Assembly: GCA_022829145.1 (NCBI GenBank)
Contig: CM040743.1
Location: 35,629,841-35,693,840, forward strand
Length of the DNA stretch: 64,000 nucleotides
From: Albula goreensis
Lineage: Eukaryota > Chordata > Actinopteri > Albuliformes > Albulidae
Direction of reading: 5' to 3'
Within the stretch, counting starts at the first letter, position 1. Every line of letters starts with the position of its first letter. This document shows positions 13,931-43,110 of the stretch, in pieces. The position numbers and the translations under genes were made by a program. Below the pieces are notes generated by a model. The model saw nothing but the letters and a program-made list of their open reading frames with translations. It was not told the origin of the DNA and ran no database searches.

Positions 13931-15229
13931 TGAGGTATGGGATCCTTTCAGGGGTTGTTGATGTTACGGTATATTTATTCATTAAGGTATTGCTCACGGT
14001 ACGCTCACATGGTCTCCTTCACCACCCCACCCCAACTCAAACATAGACTAATCATTTCTGTGGATTACTTTATTCCTGCTCATCAACGATTTTGAGTTAC
14101 CTCCTCTTTCAGTCCCTAGTCCGCAAATCCCAATTGTAATGCATAATATCAAAGTGACAAGTTGGTGGGCTAGTGCTGACAAAGAAAAGGATAATGCAAA
14201 AGAAGAAAGCTTTACTTATGCATTCATATATTCATGTATTCTCAGCCTCCCCCACCAGACAGTTATCCAAATAAATAGGTACAACTGTGGCAAAGATCTG
14301 TCCACAAAGGGTACAACAGGACAAGTAAACATCAATGCTGCTGGACAGCAAAAGGAATCAACATCATGGTTTCAGTGCAGCTGATGTGGTTTTCCATAAA
14401 AATCCCTTAAGTATAGATGAAGAATTTGGCAAGTGTAAGCTCTTGAATAGGAGAAAGCTAATACATTCTTTGATGTGTAAATGGACACAGAGGCATTTAT
14501 GCCCTCTGAAGCATGGCCAGACTCTGTGCTGGAGAGCCTTTGTGTATGCACATTTTTCATTCCAATTAGCATGGGCCAATTAGGTAATTAGCTCCATACA
14601 CCAATGTCAGTTCATTTGTAGATTAGACCACTTGGGGACGCAAGAACAGTCTTTGGCTGTCATTTGTGAGCTTATTAATACATTTAGCTAAAATATTAGA
14701 TCGCATAAATTGCTATTTAATAATTTAGGAAAGTACCCAGAAACAACTAAGTGTCTTGTCCACCCTGTGCTATGTTATGTAGTTTGAGCATGTGGGTTTG
14801 TCACACTTGTGCACTCAGATGTCTTTTCAGAGAGTTATACTGTTGTGTTTGCTGTCCTGGCTTTATGCTTATACAGAGAAGGGATACAGTGATATAAAAT
14901 GATAGATTCAGAGTGTTAGACAACTGCTCCCTCTAGGCTTTCAACTTCACTTGTAGGAGTGCTTTTCAGAAATTAGTTCTGAATATTCTTGAGGTTTGTT
15001 ATTTCACTCAGATGCCTTGACTATTTTGCCAAAGGGTAGGACACAAAATGCACTGAAAACAAAACAGTGCAGTTTAACAGGGGAATGAGGTAAGACAGTA
15101 AGTATTCCAACAGCACAGCCTGTAATTCTTATCTTTATTCAGTCTCTGCCCCATCCCATTTGTTATCATATCAGTGGCCATACAAATGCTTGCAGTCTGG
15201 CATAGTGGAAACAGTGAAAGGTGCGGAAG

Positions 15230-15450
15230 CCCGGGTGGTTGGGTGCATAGCGTGGCAGAGAAGGGGCCCGAACTACGTACAGTCACGTTTGCACTCAGGC
15301 GTCAGCCATGGCGATAAGGTCACGGGCGTCGGCTGAGTGTCCCAGCCTGCGCCATCTCACCCCGCGGCAGAGTCGCGGTGACAGCTCGCCTGGACACAAG
15401 CGACCTTTCATGGCGTGGTGAGCTCAGTTCACGCCTCGCACTGAAGAGCG
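15230..15450. promoter_or_regulatory. CpG-richer patch, possible rala promoter/first exon
   Basis: A local cluster of CpG dinucleotides (for example around 15290-15440, with CGGGCGTCGG, CCCCGCGGC and GTCGCGGTG strings) in an otherwise CpG-poor region about 2.3 kb before the rala exon carrying the ATG. A GGTGAGC that could act as a splice donor follows near 15418. Whether transcription starts here cannot be told from sequence. Confidence 0.25.
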
Positions 15451-17562
15451 GTGTAATCATCCACTCTTATTATTAGAAGGTGTTAATTTCTCTCCCACTG
15501 TGGCAGGCTTATTATTTAACCCATTTATGAGGGCCCAGTTCAGGGTTTGTCTTCGTCATCTGTTGCTTTTAGTGGATACAATGTGTTCATATGGCCATGC
15601 TGTGTTAAAGGGGGAAAAAAGAACATGTAGTGAACTCCAATACTAAAATAGGAGGCAAAGAGCAGGAAATATTATCATGCTCAAACATAGAAGACAGGAG
15701 TGAGAATAGTACCACCTACACTCTAATAAAACAAGTCGGCTTCAGGTTATGATTTTGTAAAATAATATTTTTCAGACCCAAGGACGCTAAGGAAGTTAAA
15801 GCTGCTGCGTCGTCCTTGGCCTTCCCATTAGTGAGGGGCTGGAAATCGTGAATTGATTTTCAGTTTTTCTTCCCGGCTCCATCCCAGGGCTTCTCAATCA
15901 ATGACCAGTTTGGTACCCAGAAAATCCCCAGCTTGACACTGTTTCACAAAATCATTCATCCCCCTCAGCAACGCATTGTGGTCCCAGCTCAGGCCCTGGA
16001 GCCAAATGCCATCACACATGTGCTAAACACTCTTAGACAGACTTGCTGAAGTTAGTAAAATTCCAATGTACAGAATGATACATCTTTTCTAAATATATGG
16101 TATGAATCAGTTTGATCTTTTTTGTTGCAAATGGACAAAGCAGCCCGAGAAAGTAGCGGTGGCTCTGTTAATAAGTACAAAATTACTGTGTGTACTACAG
16201 TAACATTTATAACCACAAGAGGCACTAGAGGGAAAAATTCCAGCAGACAGTTTGCATCCAGTAATCAAATTATCTTCAGGTCTTCATGAATGAAGTCACC
16301 TGTTTGGATCCCAACCAGCTGTAATTTCCCAGAAGGGATTTTGCCCACAGCTGTGATTTTTCCAGAACACTTACTGTTTCCAGTCAAATGATGATACATT
16401 GCAGCAATAGCTTGGTTTTAAACCTGCATGACTCTAAATGATGTCATGCTTAAAATTACCATCCTGTAGTATTGAACATTTTGCCATGGATCCCAATGAT
16501 TCCACAAAATTAACCAGCAAACATTGCCTAGCTCTTGAAGTGTTTTAATTCTGCTCAGTTTCTCAAGGGATTTCCATACATTTGTCCTGCTACATCCTTT
16601 CTCTGCTATCTGTCTGGTTGTGGAAGGAAGCTGGATTAAGAGACCTGTTAAACCTTGGATTATCACTGACCACCATGTAATCCAATAATATCAATCCCAT
16701 TTGTACAAATCAGAGGGCCACTAGTTACAGCATAGAGATCCTGCTATCAACAGGGACTAGACATTTTTGAGTGTGGAATTTTGAGTAAATCAGGGTGGAA
16801 TCCCACAATGAATGAAAGCCTCCTTGTTCAGATGCCACTATTAAATGATATTCTGATAATTTAGTTGGAAATGTAGAAGTATTGTCTGTCATAAGATCAT
16901 TGAAGAAAGTGCAAATAAAGTATGATAACATCATTAATTTGTAGTTGAATTAAACATTTAGTTGTACTGATTCTAAATGAGATGAGTAATTAATTACCGG
17001 GCAGTCGAAAACAGTGCCAGGGTGTTGGTGTTAAGCTCATAGCAGGTGGTTCCCTGCTTGTGCATCTTGAATCTTTTCATGGCTAACATCCAGGGTTTCA
17101 GTCACAGAGGATCCCTTCACTCCCTTGTATTTCATGTGGTGAAGAATGGTCTTGGCACCCCCTTGTGGTGAGAGTTGAATATTACATATGAGCAAATGAG
17201 TTAGCCAATGGGACATCGTACAGAGGCTGTGGCTCATTGTCTAGGATTGCAGATGCCACATTTTCATAGCCAAGAACTGATTCAGATAAAATTGTTTTCA
17301 GCAGAACTAATGTTTAGCTGGTTAAGTGTGTGATTTTAGATTTCCCTTGGTGGTTGAACTTACAAAGGATCTATGAGTAAGAGGTATATTTGAAACTAAA
17401 ATGTAGAAAATAAGATGGATGGTGTTCCTCAGTAAGATTAAGTTGTTTTTTCTGCGTTAAACAGCCTTGTTGCAAATGAGTATACATGGCATTATTTCTA
17501 ATAACTGAAAATAAATAAGAAAATAATCTTCTCCATCAAAAAAGCGTATTCTGATATAGTGA

Positions 17563-20546
<2,984 letters not shown>

Positions 20547-21614
20547 TGACTTTCATACTCACCGAGCAGCATCCCCCCCCAACCAGAATCCTCTCTCCTC
20601 CGCATTCTAACAATATTTCTGATTTTGCATTTGGGTTTTCTGTCCCCCCTCCCTCCTCCCCACCAAGACTGAGAGATACTGAAGTTAACCCTTCCAAAGG
20701 GGGGTGGGGGCGAGGCAAAGGCAGGCGTGGCGAGAACATCTTCACAGTGCTTTAGAAGAGAAACAAGAAAAAAAAACGCTGCTTAAGGATCAACTCACAA
20801 TTTCCGAATGGCAAGCATGATTCAAAGGCTATTACAAGGAGGCAAAGTATCGAAGAAAAAAAAATCCATTGTGCTGTATAGATAATGCAACATGTATATA
20901 TTTGGTGTGTGGCATCATAACAAAAGCACAGTGATTAGGGTTTTTTTTTTTTTTTAATCATGGATATCCTTTTTCCCTCCGTTTCGAGACCGGGTGTATG
21001 TTGAGTTCAGGGTGTCTCTGTTTCTCTCAGACTTCCTGGAGAAATGTGTGGCTGTGTCCATTCATCACTGAGCTGGGGGTGACCTTCCCAGGTTTGTGGC
21101 TCCATTTCAATGTCTTATTGGTCATTGCTGGTCCTTATCCATTTCACTGCAAATCCCACAAACTTATGCATCACTCAGAAGACCAAGATGGGACTGCTTG
21201 GAATGATGGGGAATGGAGTTTAAGTTGCTGTATGCCTTGACATCTGTTGTGAATGCAACCGAGGCCCCAAGCCCCATCACCTCACCGTTTATCATTACAG
21301 ATGAATGATATGCCATGCGATTCCATGGGCATGTGTGTGTGTATGTGTGTCCCTGTGTGCATGTGCTTGCTTGCATTTGTATGCTTGGGTGAGGGGGGAA
21401 AAAAAACTGGGAACACTGGTGTTGCATATAGTTTCATTTCTTTCATTACAGTTTCCGTTGCTAATAGTAACACAGAACAACAGCAATTTAAAAATTCATT
21501 TAATGGAACATTTGAACATGCCTTAATTTAGAAGTGGCTGAAAGAGATGTCACAGCCAAGTAGTACAGTCACCAGTTAGGTTTAATGTGTTTCCCAGAAT
21601 CATTATTTGCTTTC

Positions 21615-21705
21615 AGAATGTGTGTGCGTGTGTGTGCGTGCGCGTGTGTGTGAGGGCGTGCGTGTGAGTGTGTGCGTGTGTGTGTGTGTGAGAGAGAGAG
21701 AGAGA
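21615..21705. repeat. (GT)n/(GC)n then (GA)n microsatellite in rala 3'UTR
   Basis: Imperfect alternating GT with GC interruptions, ending in a pure GT block at 21676-21690 and a pure AG block at 21691-21705. The alternating purine-pyrimidine part is of the kind able to form Z-DNA. Confidence 0.95.
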
Positions 21706-22050
21706 ACCTTCAGAGTGTGCCATTGGGTCTGGCTTCACCTGGGTTCGCCTACCCCATCCTTCACTCATGAAGTGTAAGTATTTCAAATATATTAATTACT
21801 AAGTCTACACAGGTTCTTTTTTCTACTTGTATAATAGACGTCATGAAACGTACCATGTTTTCTATGGTCAGTAATAGCTTGGAGTCTGATTTAAATTTGT
21901 TGAATGTGGATTTTTGTTGTTTTGTGAAAACCTCCCCTCAACAAATGTGCATACATATATCCACACACAGATACTGTCACACATACTTCTTCTCCAACTC
22001 TCTCCCTTTCTCTTTCCCTCTGTCCCTCTCTATTCCACTCCCTCATTCCC

Positions 22051-22052
<2 letters not shown>

Positions 22053-22109
<57 letters not shown>

Positions 22110-22120
22110 CCCACACACAC
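22053..22120. repeat. (CT)n then (AC)n microsatellite in rala 3'UTR
   Basis: A pure CT run to 22101, then CACACACAC with one extra CC, then more CA to about 22120. It is the near-exact reverse complement of the GT-GA block about 380 nt upstream. Confidence 0.95.
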
Positions 22121-24350
22121 ATCTGCATTGCCATTGCTGTCCTGAAATTTCAACAAGCAGAAGCTATTTCAGTGGTAGCTGAAATTTTTACAACACTGCT
22201 GCTGTTGCTTTGGTCTCAGATTTCCTGCATTGTGAATGACTAAAATGCAAGTCATGCTGACCTCCCACACCCCTGAGAGAAATCCTGGCTTTGTAGCAGG
22301 ATTTTCTGTGTATTTCAATAACTGCAATTTCAAAAGGGAAGGGGCTGTTCTTTTAACTAAGTACACAAAAGGTTTTTCATGTGCTACCTAGTAGCCCTAT
22401 TATGACTGATTTTAACCAACCAGTTGTTTTTGTTGTATTTAAGTTGTGTAAAATCAATGAAAGCAAAATAAGGCAAGGTCCTCAAATTAAACAAAAATAT
22501 GATCAACACACAGTAAAGCTCATAAAATATTACATTTTGTGTTTGCCTGTCTGTATCAGATTTCCAAACAAGGGGAAAATCTTGATAGTTGTTCTGGCAA
22601 ACAGGAAACCTTTGCTGTGGATTTGCTTGGTTGGCTTCATTTGATTTACAATGGGCCATTCTAGGATTTTTCAGGTTTTTTTTCCCGCTTAGATACACTA
22701 AAGCTGACTAACCATCAGCCCCAGTCCTCAGCTAAGGATGCCTACAAAGGATTTCTGGTTTCCTATGCTTTTATGTCTTTCATTGGATGGAAAGTGTTCA
22801 ACCTGAACTCCAGTTTCTTGCCTGTGGTCTTAAAACACTTCTCACAGCCTATGGAAAAAAAAGGAAAAGATACAAAAGATAGATACAAATTGGTGTAATC
22901 ACCCCTCTTATTTGATGTGTTACCCATTGCCAATCAACCTGATTTTTGCTTGGCTGTTCTTAAACCGACTGGTTCTGAGGTAAGGGGTGTCCTTTCAAAC
23001 AGTGCTGGCCATTTATAGAATTGTCTTGTACCCAACACCATTTAACAGACAGTACATAATGTAGTGAAATTAATCCATTGTGTACTTCAATACCAAATGA
23101 GGGGTTGGTGTGATGTTGGATATAAAAACAGAAGTACAAGTCAGGCTCCCCTCTGTGACATTTTACTGTGAATTGTGCTGTTGCCTTCAACACTAACCAT
23201 AGCACTGCACTTGCTTGCTGCACCCACTGACATAAGCTTCAGCCAACAGTTCTTGTCAAACTAGAAGCTTTTTTTTTTTTGAGAGAGAGACTGTTCTGAA
23301 TCTACAAAAATCTGTCACTACCTAAAAAAATCTCTTCCTGGGAAGGTGCTGCATCATTTACAGACTTGCTTTTTTAAAACTGCGCTTTCTTCATTTGGTG
23401 ATGATGAAACCGCAAAACCTCAACTTTTTATGATATGATTAAAATGAGTTCAAGTAAGGCTGTGAGATGACTACCGATTCCATCTTAAATCTGGAACTGG
23501 GCAATTGGATCTGAATGTGGAGTGCATTGTGGGAAGGACTTCTAGAACTTCATGGACAACAGTTGGATTCTCTATTACACTAGTAGTGCTAGTGTGCAGT
23601 GGAGGATGCACAACGACATATTAACGATGGAACGTAATGTGTGTGTATGTGTAATGCAGTTTTTTTTTTTTGTCTTTTCACTGTAAAAGTGCATATGGGT
23701 TTTCTGTTAAGTGTCAAAAGCATTTTAACATGTCCCTAACTTTCAGTGATTGTCCACACTCCCTCTGTGTTCTTACAGTGCTTTAATGTTTCTCCATGCA
23801 TTCTTTTTTTAACACATCCAGTGTAAATGGGGATCCTTACTGAAACCACTGATGTTGTGCTTTTTTAATCCATATGAGGTGGGTACCAAGGTGCAGTGAC
23901 GCCTTATGTTGTCGCCATCGCCTGTTCAAAGCTGAAGCCCCTTCTACCCACACCTTTTAACTGCTGTACTTTGAGCCATTTGAGAGAAAGACAAAGAAAT
24001 TCAGTTAAAAAAATGAATAAAGAAATAAACTTACCATTTTGTAAGACTTGCTGTCTGTAGTCTATTTCATAAATTCTTTCTAATCCAGTATATTTCTGCG
24101 GTGAAATAGGAATAATTTGTTTCATGTACAAGTTTGCTTTCATTCCTGAAAACTAATTAAATATTTTGTTGTGGTTTTCCCATCATTCACTGTGAAGATC
24201 GGAAGGGGAAACTAGCCATCTACTGTTGACTATGTAATTGCATTTGAAGTGACATGGATCACCTACTAGCAGACTGTTCTTCAGGCCTTAGGTCCATGTC
24301 TGCAGACCCCTGTATGAACATTATAGGAATAGTCTAATGGCATTTACCCT

Positions 24351-24400
24351 GTATGTTGTTTTAAAATGAACTCTGTCAATCTTTACATCATTACCAATAC
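24351..24400. repeat. Inverted-repeat partner of 25735-25787
   Basis: The segment containing TGAACTCTGTCAATCTTTAC is found reverse-complemented at 25735-25787 (GTAAAGATTGACAGAGTTCA). It adjoins copy A but is flipped relative to the direct repeat next to it. Confidence 0.85.
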
Positions 24401-24411
24401 AGATGACGGTA

Positions 24412-24605
24412 GGTAACTACAGTAGCTATTTTCGATATTCCATATCAATGTTTTGAATGCTTGCTATATGAAACAAAACTAAATCTAATTTTAAAGTATT
24501 ATCAATAATAAGTTTTGAAGTTAATATGTCCGTAATACTGAATATAAGCAATGATGGGAATTTTTTAAATCCTCCGTTTTATGGAAACTGCTAGTTTAAC
24601 TCAAC
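24412..24605. repeat. Copy A of a duplicated segment of about 200 bp
   Basis: Begins GGTAACTACAGTAGCTATTT and ends near TTTAACTCAA. By eye it matches 25805-26004 in the same orientation over its length with scattered substitutions and small indels (roughly 85-90 percent). Confidence 0.85.
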
Positions 24606-25804
24606 CATTTACATCGGTAACTAGTCTAATTGAATTAGACTAGTCACCAAAATAAATGAGTAGACAAAAACTGCAAACAAGAAATATGGTCCAAAGAATT
24701 GAGTCAACACAACACAGCATATTTTGCGATTTGAGCTATTCATAATTTTGTCCACACCTAATCCTCTGTAAGGACACTTTTGGTTGGGTGGTGAAGAAAG
24801 GTGTGAGAAGTAAGTTGCAACCTTAGAATTAGTGGTAATATGATACAGGGGTAAAGGTATGTTACATCACAATACAGTCTCCTAGTAAATCATACACATT
24901 CAGTCACATGATTGAAAATATTGTTTAATGGAAAATACAACCATAATTATTTTTATATCAAGCACAGTCAGAATACCTCATTGTTCCGACTTTAAGACTG
25001 TTGTGATTTTTCATTTTTAACAAATTGGTTACATATTAAGAACTGCTCATTAGGTTCTACTCAGGTAATAGTTATGTGGTAGCAGCGCACATCGGCTGTA
25101 TCAAGAAATCATTTCTTCATCATGTTGAGGAGCACAGTTTGAAATGCAGTTCGCATACTGTATCTGGAAAAAAAACTACAACCTGAGATCCTAATAATGC
25201 CTCTCATAGGCTGCTCATGCCAATAATTTTGCAAGAATACCAGAACCCCAACCTTTTTACATAACCCAAAAGCCCAGCCTACTGCTCATCGGTCTATCAA
25301 CTTAAATGACGGCACTATATTATCCAACAGATGCAAGGCGTTTAACAATAATCAGAACAATGTTTCTGATCACAGTAAATCCAATGAATTTTCAAAGTGG
25401 AGAAAACATATTGCATGTGTAGCTGAGAAGAAAGGTACAGCCAATTGCCTACTAGTCTAATACATTTTTGAACGAGCGACATCACAATTTGTTATTCCGT
25501 TATCTTTTCCACAACTTTCACTCTGGCTGGATGTTGCGGTTTCAGAACAGCTTCACGGCCATCAACGTCTCCTGATTTAATATGATAAGCATATGAGGAG
25601 TAATTTTAATTCGGAGGTAAACGTACAAAATATATTAAACGCCACTCTTTTAAAAGTAATAAAATACTTATATAAGAGTTGTACAACTGCTGTTTACTAA
25701 ACCCAGTAGTAGACTAACTATTAAGTAACCACCAGTGTATTGGTAATGACGTAAAGATTGACAGAGTTCATTTTAAAACGACACACAAGGTAAATTGAGA
25801 GAAA

Positions 25805-26004
25805 GGTAACTACAGTAGCTATTTTCGATATTTCATATCAATGTTTTGAATGTTTGCTAAATGAAACAAAACTAAATATAATTTGAAAATATTATCAATA
25901 ATCAGTGTTGACGTTAATATGTTCGTAAGACTGAATATAAGCAGTGAAGGGAAATTTTAAAACCCTCCACGTTTTATGGAATCTGCTAGAGTTTAACTCA
26001 AGCA
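25805..26004. repeat. Copy B of a duplicated segment of about 200 bp
   Basis: Direct-orientation partner of 24412-24605, ending only about 500 bp before the cdk13 ATG, so it may touch the cdk13 promoter. Confidence 0.85.
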
Positions 26005-26019
26005 TGCATTAAGTGACGA

Positions 26020-26516
26020 GCACTTCCGTATTACCGAAGTGGTATGGTGGCAGACATCAAGAAGTTTATGAACTGAGACATGAGATTTCGTGTGATCTTT
26101 TCCTGGATAAGCAATTTCTAATAACATTGGTTGAAGAACATTCACATTCAAAAGCAACACAACCTAAGAGACTGGATCGCAAGATGTAAGGACTTTTAAA
26201 ATCCGTGGATTTCCAATGATCTTCTACAATGCATGGGCAGGATTGTAGCTAGCCAGCTAGCTCCCTGCTGGCTGGCTAATGACTTCAGTTAGCTAATTTC
26301 ATTTCGTCACATATTTATTTTGCTGTAACTAGAAAACTGTCTGGGATGAATGGATTCTATCCTTAAAGAACATGAAATTCGCTACGCATTTTAAATAGTT
26401 TGTTTCAAATGGTGTTGCATCGCTTTGTGTACTCGGGGATACACAAGAAACAAAGGATATAGCTAGCTAGCTTGCTAGCTAACCAAAAACAAACAGTGGA
26501 TCCGGCTCATCGATAA
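26020..26516 (+). promoter_or_regulatory. cdk13: cdk13 promoter and 5'UTR region (approximate)
   Basis: Immediately upstream of the cdk13 ATG. An ETS-like pair CACTTCCG / CGAAGTGG occurs near 26022-26042, followed by ATGGTGGCAGAC, similar to YY1-type initiator sequence. TAGC-rich low-complexity patches lie at 26247-26280 and 26460-26482. There is no strong CpG island. The transcription start was not determined. Confidence 0.4.
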
Positions 26517-41968
<15,452 letters not shown>

Positions 41969-42905
41969 ACAGGACACTTGCTTTCTGTGGCGTGGTGAGG
42001 AGGGGGAGGGGGGAGTCACCCAAAACGTAAGGTCGGATGACCAGAAACTGAAATCACCACAAGCAAAAACCCTCTCAGACCTTGACTGTGGGGGGAAAAA
42101 TATGGACATGACATTTGTGGTAATTAAGATTTCATTCAAGTGAAAATAATTTTCCCTTTATCCGGGAAAGATAATGCAGCAAAATGGAGGGAATTTGGGG
42201 GGGCCTTTCTTGCTCTTACCATTTCTTATTGTTTTTAATCTATTATACTGCTGTCTTTTAAATTAAACTTTTACCTTTTTGAGTGCACATTTACTAGAGC
42301 AGGTAATCGTTTTTATCTGTATTTTAGCAGTTTTATCATTTTTAATTGCTTTAGGGCAGATTAGTAAGGTTTTGCACTGCTTATAAAGTAGTCTGAACCT
42401 GTTTAGGTATGAGATTAAATGAGCTACCTGAGCAGAGAATTTAATATAGATTTGGACCAACTACACTTAACTCAAATCCAGAGTGGTCTAATGAAGGCAC
42501 TGGACATTTGGTCTTCTCTGTGGAGAATGTGTTTTTCTTAAAGTACTGATTGTTTTAGACTGCAATCTGCCCTGTATCTTTTTTTTGGAAAGTTCACAAT
42601 ATTACAAAGACTTTCCTTGGTTGGCTATTGTAAAATCAGAACCGTAAGAAAAAATCAAGACTGTATTAAACCCCAGTTTAAAAATAAAGGCAGCACTGTC
42701 TTTTTGTACCATAATTTGTTTCCCCTTCAAATGTTTATTAAAGAAATGCAAATTGCAACACTTTGAGTCACATTTTACTGCTATTCTGAATTTTGGAAAC
42801 CATGTGCTAGCCATCTTGGTGGTCAACTGTACAGGTAGGTGCCCTCTTTGGTTGCATTTGCAAATGGGAAAGTCATTGGAGACATTTAAGCACAATTAAA
42901 GCTGC
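41969..42905 (+). other. cdk13: cdk13 3' untranslated region (approximate)
   Basis: Candidate poly(A) signals follow the stop: AATAAA at 42683-42688, ATTAAA near 42735 and 42894, and another AATAAA near 43100. The usual site cannot be chosen from sequence; the extent is a guess. Confidence 0.5.
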
Positions 42906-43110
42906 CCTTGCAGCATGTTTTAATCTTTAGTGACTCAGGAATGTGTGGTATGTGCTGATTTGACAGGCTTACTTTTAAACTTGCCTCAAAACTCTATCAC
43001 TACTGAGAACTGCCTTAGAAAAATCCAGTTCTATATCAGTGGCATTGTATTTCCTTCCCCTGAAATTTTAGGCCACCTTTCACAAATGGCAGAGAAAACA
43101 ATAATAAAAC

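Larger units (their letters stand above)
20547..24035 (+). other. rala: rala 3' untranslated region (probable extent)
   Basis: From the stop codon there is no further coding sequence. Two AATAAA signals, 24016-24021 and 24024-24029, are the first strong ones after the stop, so the message probably ends shortly after 24040, giving a 3'UTR near 3.5 kb. It contains a GT/GA microsatellite (21615-21705) and a CT/AC microsatellite (22053-22120). The end point is inferred. Confidence 0.6.
24036..26020. other. rala-cdk13 intergenic region with duplicated segments
   Basis: No gene. The region is AT-rich and holds two related copies of a segment of about 200 bp (24412-24605 and 25805-26004) and an inverted pair of about 50 bp (24351-24400 and 25735-25787), plus a 33-nt near-perfect hairpin at 24616-24648. 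Confidence 0.7.

Noticed and set aside
17157-17175. CCCCCTTGTGGTGAGAG as a further CTCF site
   Set aside because: On the reverse strand it misses two core positions, so it is weaker than the two sites reported.
21843-22243. Open frames with long Ser-Leu and Thr-His runs
   Set aside because: They are the CT/AC microsatellite of the rala 3'UTR read as protein.
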